NCBI RefSeq assembly: GCF_002953215.1
Contig: NZ_CP026378.1
Coordinates: forward strand, 558,001-622,000
DNA from: Mixta calida
Lineage (GTDB): Bacteria > Pseudomonadota > Gammaproteobacteria > Enterobacterales > Enterobacteriaceae
DNA: 64,000 bases
Direction: 5' to 3'
Positions 50,643 through 57,946 of this stretch are shown in pieces. Position 1 is the first letter of the stretch, and each line of letters starts with the position of its first letter. The notes below the pieces were generated by a model that was not told the DNA's origin, did not search any database, and was given only the letters and a program-made list of their open reading frames with translations. The position numbers were made by a program, and so were the translations under genes.

Positions 50643-52762
50643 AGGTGTTTTACCCGCCGTTTCACCTCTTCCTGTTTCCCTGCGTTAAACGGTCGCGCGT
50701 CGGGGCTGCCGAGATAGCCGCATACCCTGCGCGTTATCGATACCCGTGCCGGATCGTGATTGCCGCAGGCGGGGCAGGTAAAGCCTTTACTGGTGCAGTC
50801 GAACTCGCCGGTAAAGCCGCATTCGTAACACTCGTCGATAGGCGTATTGGTGCCGTAATAGGGAACGCGGTCATAGCTGTAATCCCAGACATCCTCCAGC
50901 GCTTTCAGGTTGTGCTGCAAATTGGGATATTCGCCGTAACAGATAAAGCCGCCGTTGGCGATAGCCGGATAAACCGCCTCGAAATCGAGCTTATCGTACG
51001 GGTTAACCTTTTTCTCTACGTCGAGGTGGAAGCTGTTGGTGTAGTAACCTTTATCGGTTACCCCTTTCACCTGACCGAACTCAGCGGCATCCAGACGGCA
51101 GAAGCGATCGCAGAGGTTTTCACTGGGCGTGCTGTAGAGGCTAAAGCCGTAGCCGGTCTCCTCTTTCCACGCATCCACCGCCTCGCGCAGGCGGGTGACA
51201 ATAGCGACCGCCCTGGCGCGCAGCGTGTCATCGTCATAGAGATGCGTTTCGCCGCCGCTCAGGGCGTTAATGGTTTCATGCAGGCCGATATAGCCCAGCG
51301 AGATAGAGGCGCGGCCGTGGCGGAAGATCTCCGCCACATTATCATCCGCCTTGAGCCGCACGCCGCAGGCGCCTTCCATATAAAGAATCGGTGCCACGCG
51401 CGCTTTGGTATGCTCCAGACGGGCAATGCGCGTCATCAACGCTTTTTTGGCGAGCTCTAAACGTTCATCCAGCAGCTGCCAGAAACGCGCTTCATCGCCG
51501 CGCGCCTCCAGCGCGATGCGCGGCAGGTTCAGGCTGATGACGCCGAGATTATTGCGTCCGTCATGCACCTGTTCGCCATTTTCTTCCCAGACGCCGAGGA
51601 AACTGCGGCAGCCCATCGGCGTTTTAAAGGAGCCGGTCACGCTGACCACACGGTCGTAGTTAAGAATATCGGGATACATGCGTTTGCTGGCGCACTCCAG
51701 CGCCAGCTGCTTGATGTCGTAATTAACATCGCCAGGACGGCGGTTCAGCCCTTCGCGAATGGCGAAGACCAGTTTGGGGAAAACGGCGGTTTTACGATTC
51801 TTGCCCAGCCCGGCGATGCGGTTGCGCAGAATAGATTGCTGAATCAGGCGCGCCGCCCAGCTGGTGCCGAGTCCGAAGCCAAAGGTGACGAACGGCGTCT
51901 GGCCGTTGGCGGTATGTAGCGTATTAACCTCATACTCCAGCGACTGAAAAGCGTCGAAGCACTCTTTCTCCGTGCGTTCGCGCGCGTAGCGCTCGCTTTC
52001 GGCAATCTGCCACTCCTGCGCCACCGCCAGATGTTTCTCGTAGCTGGCCTCGACAAACGGCGCCAGAATTTCATCGATGCGGTTAATGGTGGTGCCGCCA
52101 TAAATGTGGCTGGCGACCTGCGCGATAATCTGCGCCGTCACGGCGGTTGCGGTAGCGATGGATTTCGGCGGCTCGATTTCCGCATTGCCCATCTTAAAGC
52201 CGTTGGTCAGCATCCCTTTCAGATCGATCAGCATGCAGTTAAACATCGGGAAGAAGGGCGCGTAGTCGAGATCGTGATAGTGGATTTCGCCGCGCTGGTG
52301 GGCACGCACCACGTCGCGCGGCAACATATACTGCTGGGCATAATGTTTCGCCACGATGCCCGCCAGCAGATCGCGCTGGGTAGGGATCACCTTGCTGTCT
52401 TTGTTGGCGTTTTCGTGCAGCAGCGCAGGGTCGCTTTGCTCCACCAGGCCGCGGATCGCTTTGCTCAGCTTGCCGCGCTGTTCGCGCGCCAGATCCCGGT
52501 CATGACGGTATTCAATATACTGGCGCGCCAGCTGAGGATAACGTCCCGCCATCAGCAGATCTTCTACCGTCTGCTGGATCTCATGAATATCCACGCGATC
52601 GCGGCTGCACATTTTTTCGCTGACCTGCTGCGCGACCGTCACGCAGTAAGCATCATCTTCAACCTGAGCGGCGCGCGCTGCAGCGCGAATAGCCTCAGCG
52701 ATGCGCTGTTGATCAAAGGGTACCTGACAGCCGTCCCGTTTTACCACCGTCGTTGTCACCAC
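50639..52762 (-). CDS. nrdD: Anaerobic ribonucleoside-triphosphate reductase NrdD
   Basis: 707-aa class III ribonucleotide reductase for oxygen-free dNTP synthesis. N-terminal ATP-cone (about residues 3-95), a 10-stranded barrel, a zinc site near the C terminus (CYECGF and CPACGNH), and the glycyl radical in RRVCGYLG (Gly about residue 682). Two adjacent GTG codons (52762, 52759) could start it; AAGGAGA lies just upstream. Paired NrdR boxes sit upstream. Confidence 0.97.
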   Translation of the reverse strand: MVTTTVVKRDGCQVPFDQQRIAEAIRAAARAAQVEDDAYCVTVAQQVSEKMCSRDRVDIHEIQQTVEDLLMAGRYPQLARQYIEYRHDRDLAREQRGKLSKAIRGLVEQSDPALLHENANKDSKVIPTQRDLLAGIVAKHYAQQYMLPRDVVRAHQRGEIHYHDLDYAPFFPMFNCMLIDLKGMLTNGFKMGNAEIEPPKSIATATAVTAQIIAQVASHIYGGTTINRIDEILAPFVEASYEKHLAVAQEWQIAESERYARERTEKECFDAFQSLEYEVNTLHTANGQTPFVTFGFGLGTSWAARLIQQSILRNRIAGLGKNRKTAVFPKLVFAIREGLNRRPGDVNYDIKQLALECASKRMYPDILNYDRVVSVTGSFKTPMGCRSFLGVWEENGEQVHDGRNNLGVISLNLPRIALEARGDEARFWQLLDERLELAKKALMTRIARLEHTKARVAPILYMEGACGVRLKADDNVAEIFRHGRASISLGYIGLHETINALSGGETHLYDDDTLRARAVAIVTRLREAVDAWKEETGYGFSLYSTPSENLCDRFCRLDAAEFGQVKGVTDKGYYTNSFHLDVEKKVNPYDKLDFEAVYPAIANGGFICYGEYPNLQHNLKALEDVWDYSYDRVPYYGTNTPIDECYECGFTGEFDCTSKGFTCPACGNHDPARVSITRRVCGYLGSPDARPFNAGKQEEVKRRVKHL

Positions 52763-52780
52763 CGATCTCCTTCGACGTCA

Positions 52781-52828
52781 TTACTATATGTAGATTTGGT
52801 GGTAAATAGTAAACGCTATATATGGTGT
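52781..52828 (-). promoter_or_regulatory. Paired NrdR boxes upstream of nrdD
   Basis: Two AT-rich palindromic elements, TTACTATATGTAGATT (52781-52796) and ACGCTATATATGGTGT (52813-52828), resemble the NrdR box ACACWATATATWGTGT. Their cores are 32 bases apart, close to three helical turns, the usual NrdR arrangement. They sit directly ahead of nrdD. Confidence 0.7.
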
Positions 52829-52973
52829 TTTCGCCTTATTTAACCCTTCTTTTATTGATGCAGGACAAAGATCGCGGAGGGCGGCTGAAAAGTTAAACGA
52901 AGAGGGGAAAGCGGGGTGTTTTATCGCCTCCCAGGGTTGAGAAAGGAGAGAGAAAAGGCGTTGGGAAGGCTGC

Positions 52974-54101
52974 TCATTCACCTTTTTCCGCCTCGGCTTT
53001 CAGCAAATCCAGCGTCATCAGCAGGCCATAGCGCGCCAGACCGGGATCGTCAGGCAGCACCAGCAGCGTATCCGCCAGGGAGGCCAGCGGATCGGTGGCC
53101 GTAGTCAGCGCAATCACCGGAATATCACGGGCGCGCGCCTGTAACGCGGCGTTGCGTATAGCCGCACCCGACGGTCCAATAGCGAGCGCCAGCAAGAGCT
53201 GGTCCCTTTCCAGCATGGCGACGCTCATGCCGATCAGCGCCGCCTCCTGGCAAAGCGTAGACATCAAGCCCTGCGCCATGAGCTGATGCTGCACCTGCAG
53301 GCCGAAAATCGCCTCGCTGCCGCCGTTTGCGACGATGGTCACGCCGCGCGCCTGACCCAGCAGGCGGGCAGCCTGAGCGTAATGCGCAGGGACGTTTTGC
53401 TGTAACTGCTGGTGCAGCGCCTGTTGAACTGTCGCCAGCCGCTGCTCGCCTGCGGAAGAGGGCATGGCCGCGGCGGGAGACGACAGGTAAGGGGAATGAC
53501 TGGCGGAGGCCTGGGCCAGCTTCATACGCAGCTCGCGGATATCTTCGCAGCCTACCGATTTTGCGAAGCGGGTAATGGTCGCCGGGCTGACGCCCGCATA
53601 GCTCGCCAGCTGCTCAATGGTGGCGGAGGCGGCGAAATTGACATCATCCAGTACCGCACGCGCGACGCGGCCTTCCTGCTGGCTGAGCTCATTCAGACGT
53701 TTACGAATCTGAAACAGAATATCGTTGAAATCTTCGCGCCCAATCGAGCGGGCGAAACGCTTCAGCGTTTCAGCGCTGACGCCAGCATTCACCGCTACTT
53801 TCTCCAGCGAGGAAGACATGGCGTAATCGAGATCGCCGGTAACCGCAGGCGGCACCTGACCATCCGGGTCGCCGGGATGATTGAGCGAACGCAGCTGCTG
53901 CATAAAATCATCCAGATCGCGGCAGCCGACGGAGCGGGCGAAGGCGGAAAGGGTGTCGGTGCTGACGCCAGCCCGCAGCGCCAGTTGCTCAAGGGTCGCG
54001 CTGCCGGAAAAGCGTAAATTATCCAGCACAAAGCGCGCCAGACGTGATTGCGGGCGGGGCAGCGTATTCAGGCCGTTCTCAAGTTGCCAGACAAGATCCA
54101 T
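52974..54101 (-). CDS. MurR/RpiR-family regulator with three helix-turn-helix units
   Basis: 375-aa transcription factor likely controlling the divergent cellobiose-type PTS operon. Ordinary RpiR proteins (about 280-290 aa) have one N-terminal HTH and a SIS domain. Here three related HTH units precede the SIS domain: about residues 16-72 (LARFVLDN, LALRAGVSTDTLSAFARSVGC), 90-136 (KVAVNAGVSAETLKRFARSIG, first helix degenerate) and 144-196 (RVARAVLDD, LASYAGVSPATITRFAKSVGC). SIS spans about 245-350 with VANGGSEAIFGLQV and IGPSGAAIRN, and would bind a phosphosugar. The Shine-Dalgarno (GGAG) is distant. Confidence 0.85.
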   Translation of the reverse strand: MDLVWQLENGLNTLPRPQSRLARFVLDNLRFSGSATLEQLALRAGVSTDTLSAFARSVGCRDLDDFMQQLRSLNHPGDPDGQVPPAVTGDLDYAMSSSLEKVAVNAGVSAETLKRFARSIGREDFNDILFQIRKRLNELSQQEGRVARAVLDDVNFAASATIEQLASYAGVSPATITRFAKSVGCEDIRELRMKLAQASASHSPYLSSPAAAMPSSAGEQRLATVQQALHQQLQQNVPAHYAQAARLLGQARGVTIVANGGSEAIFGLQVQHQLMAQGLMSTLCQEAALIGMSVAMLERDQLLLALAIGPSGAAIRNAALQARARDIPVIALTTATDPLASLADTLLVLPDDPGLARYGLLMTLDLLKAEAEKGE

Positions 54102-54155
54102 AACGGTTAAGGCTCCTGCAAACCGGATGGGATTATCATAACCGCCATCCTGCTG

Positions 54156-54170
54156 TGAAAATAATTTTCA
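54156..54170. promoter_or_regulatory. Palindromic operator candidate 1
   Basis: Perfect 15-bp palindrome TGAAAATAATTTTCA about 55 bases upstream of the RpiR-type regulator start. Identical, except for the central base, to the site at 54284-54298. Its placement suggests autoregulation. Confidence 0.6.
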
Positions 54171-54269
54171 TGGCTATTTTTTCGATCTGGATCGGATTTT
54201 TAATTTAAATTTATGAAATAAAAAGATAAAAAGTTAAACAGGTAATTTTACGTCATAAATAATTGCCAT

Positions 54270-54298
54270 GGCGATCACAGCTATGAAAATTATTTTCA
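54270..54298. promoter_or_regulatory. Palindromic operator candidate 2 with adjacent CRP-like site
   Basis: Perfect palindrome TGAAAATTATTTTCA (54284-54298), 128 bases centre to centre from site 1 and 132 bases before the IIB start. Just before it lies TGCCA-N6-TCACA (near 54264-54279), a moderate CRP-like match in keeping with catabolite control of a sugar PTS. Confidence 0.55.
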
Positions 54299-54429
54299 AA
54301 AAATGATCTTCCTAATGTCTTATTTATCAAACAGTTAATAAATCCAGCTAAAAAACGATGACGGCGGGGTATTTACAGCGTCAATTCTCTCTGGCTTATA
54401 TTTGAGCAAATCTGAACGGGAGAAACACG

Positions 54430-54735
54430 ATGCATATTGTCCTTTGCTGTGCGGCAGGCATGTCCACCAGCATGCTGGTGTCGAAAATGAAGGCGGAAGC
54501 GGAGAAGCGTCAACTGGCGGTGCGCATCGACGCCGTACCGGTCGCGGAATTTGAACGTATTATCGATGACGCCGATATCGTGCTGTTAGGGCCGCAGGTG
54601 CAGTTTGAGGCGTCGCGCCTGACCGCCATCGCCGCGCCGCTGGGCAAACCGGTCGCCGTTATCAACATGATGGATTACGGCACGATGCGCGGCGATAAAG
54701 TGCTTGATACCGCGCTGGCCCTGATGCCGTCCTGA
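54430..54735 (+). CDS. PTS lactose/cellobiose-family IIB subunit
   Basis: 101-aa cytoplasmic EIIB of the cellobiose/chitobiose type. The phosphorylated cysteine is Cys7 in CAAGMSTSMLVSKM, matching ChbB's CSAGMSTS. It accepts phosphate from IIA and passes it to sugar entering through IIC. First gene of an operon IIB-IIA-GH4-IIC; GGGAGAAA precedes the start. The sugar is inferred to be a beta-glucoside such as cellobiose, not proven. Confidence 0.9.
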   Translation: MHIVLCCAAGMSTSMLVSKMKAEAEKRQLAVRIDAVPVAEFERIIDDADIVLLGPQVQFEASRLTAIAAPLGKPVAVINMMDYGTMRGDKVLDTALALMPS

Positions 54736-54834
54736 TTACGTCGGCGTTCCGCCGACATTTTACCCATTATCGAAGCAAACGCGTCCAGGCGACGTGCGGC
54801 TTGCTGCATGCGAATTTTGGTACGGGAGGAAGGG

Positions 54835-55161
54835 ATGGAGCTGGAAAACCTGATTATGGAACTGCTGGTTCATGCTGGCAGCGCGCGCAGTCATGCGCTT
54901 GCGGCGCTGCGTCAGGCGCGGGCCGACGATTTTGACGCGGCGGAAACGTCACAGCAGGCCGCCCGGGTGGCGATCGGCGCGGCGCACCGTCTGCAAACTG
55001 AACTGATCGGCCTGGACGAGGGCAGCGGCAAACTGCCGGTCACGCTGATCGTCGTGCATGCGCAGGATCATCTGATGAACGCGATGCTTATTCAGGATCT
55101 GGCGGCGGATATCATCGCGCTCTATCGCCGCCTCCCTTACGCAGGAGAACAGTATGCTTAA
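54835..55161 (+). CDS. PTS lactose/cellobiose-family IIA subunit
   Basis: 108-aa EIIA of the Lac/Cel family, an all-helical trimer-forming phosphocarrier. Family signature VHAQDHLMNAML holds His75 and His79, the region of the phosphorylated histidine; an N-terminal HAGSARSHALAAL helix is typical. The ATG at 54835 follows GGGAGGAAGGG; nine upstream in-frame codons are unlikely to be used. 99 bases after IIB; the 3' end overlaps the GH4 start by 8 bases. Confidence 0.9.
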   Translation: MELENLIMELLVHAGSARSHALAALRQARADDFDAAETSQQAARVAIGAAHRLQTELIGLDEGSGKLPVTLIVVHAQDHLMNAMLIQDLAADIIALYRRLPYAGEQYA

Positions 55162-56454
55162 AATTGCGGTTATCGGCGGCGGCAGCAGCTATACCCCGAG
55201 TTGATGGAAGGGCTTATCCGCCACTATCAGCAGGTGCCGATCACAGAGCTGGCGCTGATGGATGTCGAAAGCGGACGGCAAAAGGTGGCCATTATCGCCG
55301 ACCTGACGCGCCGTATGCTGAAACGTCACGGTATGGAGCAAGTACAGGTCAGCGTCCACTTTGAACTGGACAGCGCCATTGAAGGCGCCGCCTTTGTGCT
55401 GACGCAGCTGCGGGTCGGCCAGCTGGCGGCGCGCGCGGCGGATGAGCGGCTTGGTCTGAAATATCAGATGCTGGGCCAGGAAACGACCGGCGTTGGCGGC
55501 TTCGCTAAGGCGCTGCGCACCATTCCCGTGCTGCTGGAGGTGGCGCGTAAAGTCGAGGCGCTGGCACCCGACGCTTTTATCATCAACTTCACTAATCCTG
55601 CGGGGATCGTGACCGAAGCGGTTTCGCGCTACAGCCGGGCGAAAATCATCGGCCTGTGCAATGTGCCGGTCACCATGCACCATATGATCGCCGATATGCT
55701 GCAGGCGCCGCACGATCAGGTAAAGCTGCGCTTTGCCGGGCTGAACCATATGGTCTGGGTGCATCAGGTAATGCAGCAGGGCAGGGATGTCACCGATCAG
55801 GTGATTGAGATGCTCTGCGCCGGACATGCGCTCTCGATGAACAATATTCAGGAAGTGCCCTGGCCCGCCCATTTCCTGCGCGCGCTCAACGCGATTCCCT
55901 GCCCCTATCACCGTTACTTCTGGCAAACCCGCGCCATGCTGGCGGAAGAGATCGAAGCGGCCGCTGCAAAAGGCACGCGCGCGGAGCAGGTGATGAAAGT
56001 TGAAGAGGAGCTGTTTCGGCTTTATGCCGATCCGCAGCGCGATCGCAAGCCGGAGCAGCTTAATTTCCGCGGCGGCGCTTTCTACTCGGAGGTGGCGGTC
56101 GATCTGATCCGCAACATTCACACCAATAGCGGTCGGGAGATGGTGGTGAACTGCCGCAACAACGGTGCTATTCAGGGGCTGCCCGACGATGCCGTGGTGG
56201 AAACCAACTGCCTGATCGACGCGCTGGGCGCGCACCCGCTGGCGTTTGGCCGCCTACCGCCGGCCATGAACGGCTTGACGCAACAGGTAAAAGATTTCGA
56301 GCGCCTGACGATCGAGGCGGCGGTGCATGGCGATCGACGCAGCGCGCTGCTGGCATTGATCGCTAATCCGCTGATCGGCGACCTGAGCGTCACCGACGAT
56401 CTGCTGGCGGAAGTGCTGGCGATCAACAAAGCCTGGCTGCCGCAGTTCGCGTAA
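55154..56454 (+). pseudogene. GH4 6-phospho-beta-glucosidase, frameshifted near the 5' end
   Basis: NAD+/Mn2+-dependent glycosidase of the ChbF/LicH type that would cleave the phosphodisaccharide delivered by this PTS. From the ATG at 55154 (overlapping IIA) the frame reads the NAD-binding MLKIAVIGGGSSYTP and then stops at TGA (55202-55204). The rest, from ELMEGLIRHYQ-like residues onward, is intact in another frame to 56454: GLCNVPVTMHHM and GLNHMVWVHQ supply the metal-site Cys and His. One missing base at CCCC (55194-55197) explains it; with it restored the protein is 433 aa. Real mutation or homopolymer error. Confidence 0.85.
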
Positions 56455-56502
56455 GCAGGCGCAGGCTGCTAACCATCATCTCGTTCTACGGGAGGGGAAA
56501 CT

Positions 56503-57885
56503 ATGACTGGCAAGAGATCGTTGATAGAGCGTTACGTGCTGCCCGCGGCGCTTAAGGTCGCCGGGCAGAAGCATGTGTTGTCGGTGCGTGACGGCATCAT
56601 ACTAAATATGCCTTTTATGCTGATCGGCTCATTCTTTTTGATATTCGCTTACCTGCCGATCCCCGCCTGGGCGAGCATGATGGCGGGGCTGTTTGGCGAT
56701 GCCTGGCGCGATAAGCTGCTTTATCCGGTGAAGGCGACCTACGACATCATGGCGATTATCTCCAGCTTCGGCATCGCCTATCGCCTGGCGGAGAAATACC
56801 GCACTATCGATCCGCTGACCAGCGGGGCGATGGCGCTGGTGGCCTTTATCATGACCATTCCGCAGCATACGCTGTTCGCGCCCGTAGAAGGCGCGGCGCA
56901 GCAGATCGTGGACGGCGTGATCCCGATGAACCTGGTCGGCAGTCAGGGCCTGTTCGTGGCGATTGTGATTTCGCTGATGTCGACGGAGATTTATCGTTTT
57001 ATCAGCGGGCGCAATCTGGTTATCCATATGCCGGAAGGGGTGCCGCCAGCGGTCGCTAAATCTTTTCTCGCGTTGATCCCCGGCTTCTGCGTGCTGGCCG
57101 TGGTACTGCTGCTGCGCCTGGCGGTTGAGGCGTCGCCCTTTGGCGATATCAACACCATGATCAGCACCATTATCGGCATTCCGATGCATCACGTTGGCGG
57201 AACGCTGCCGGGTATGATCTTCTCGGTGATCCTGATTGGCGTGCTCTGGACGCTGGGGCTGCACGGCGACGCCATCGTGCTGGTGTTTATTCAGCCGGTC
57301 TGGCTGTCGAACATGACGGAAAACCTGGAGGCGTTCCAGCATAACCAGCCCGTTCCGCACATCATTACCCAGCAGTTCTACGATCTCTGGATTGCGCCGG
57401 GCGGCACGGGCGCGCTGCTGGGGCTGGTGATTTTTATGCTGCTGCGCAGCCGCAGCGTGCAGATGAAACAGCTGGGTAAAATCGCCGCGCCAGGCGCGCT
57501 GTTTAATATCAGCGAGCCGATGGTGTTCGGTATCCCGCTGGTAATGAACCCCTGGTTTTTCCTGCCGTTCATTCTGACGCCGGTGGTGCTGGTGCTGGTC
57601 ACCTGGACGGCGATGTCGCTGGGATGGGTGGCGCCGCCTGCGGGGATCGCTTTGCCGTTCACTACGCCGATCTTCTTCAGCGGCTACCTCGCCACCGGCG
57701 GCCATATTTCCGGCAGCGTGTTGCAGGCGGTGAATCTGGGTATCTCAATGGTGATCTACTATCCCTTCTTCCGCGCCTGGGACAATTTAAAACGGCGTGA
57801 GGAGCAGGAGGCGATCAGCAGCGCTGAAAAAAACGCGGCCGAAAGCGGTCTGGTTGCTGGCGGAGAGCGTCAGGCCCGGATATAA
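56503..57885 (+). CDS. PTS cellobiose-family IIC permease
   Basis: 460-aa membrane permease of the Lac/Cel PTS family with about 8-10 hydrophobic segments. Conserved blocks: RDGIILNMPFMLIGSFFLI near residue 29, WTLGLHGDAIV, and NISEPMVFGIPLVMNP around residue 330 including the sugar-binding Glu. Last gene of the PTS operon, 48 bases after the GH4 stop, with GGGAGGGG upstream. Convergent with treC. Confidence 0.9.
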   Translation: MTGKRSLIERYVLPAALKVAGQKHVLSVRDGIILNMPFMLIGSFFLIFAYLPIPAWASMMAGLFGDAWRDKLLYPVKATYDIMAIISSFGIAYRLAEKYRTIDPLTSGAMALVAFIMTIPQHTLFAPVEGAAQQIVDGVIPMNLVGSQGLFVAIVISLMSTEIYRFISGRNLVIHMPEGVPPAVAKSFLALIPGFCVLAVVLLLRLAVEASPFGDINTMISTIIGIPMHHVGGTLPGMIFSVILIGVLWTLGLHGDAIVLVFIQPVWLSNMTENLEAFQHNQPVPHIITQQFYDLWIAPGGTGALLGLVIFMLLRSRSVQMKQLGKIAAPGALFNISEPMVFGIPLVMNPWFFLPFILTPVVLVLVTWTAMSLGWVAPPAGIALPFTTPIFFSGYLATGGHISGSVLQAVNLGISMVIYYPFFRAWDNLKRREEQEAISSAEKNAAESGLVAGGERQARI

Positions 57886-57905
57886 GTCGGCAGAGGCTGC
57901 GGTAA

Positions 57906-57937
57906 GAAAAACGGCGCGCCGGTTGACCGACGCGCCG
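57906..57937 (-). terminator. Intrinsic terminator of treC
   Basis: On the minus strand CGGCGCG and CGCGCCG (57937-57931, 57918-57912) pair and are followed by TTTTTC. Confidence 0.7.
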
Positions 57938-57946
57938 ATAACAGAG

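Larger units (their letters stand above)
54102..54429. other. Regulator-PTS divergent intergenic region
   Basis: AT-rich, 328 bases, no gene. Contains both TGAAAATWATTTTCA palindromes and the CRP-like site; no clear -35/-10 pair could be chosen for either gene. Confidence 0.6.

Noticed and set aside
55189-57705. Two minus-strand frames of about 350 aa opposite the GH4 and IIC genes
   Set aside because: Both shadow convincing plus-strand family members and have low-complexity Arg/His/Gln composition.
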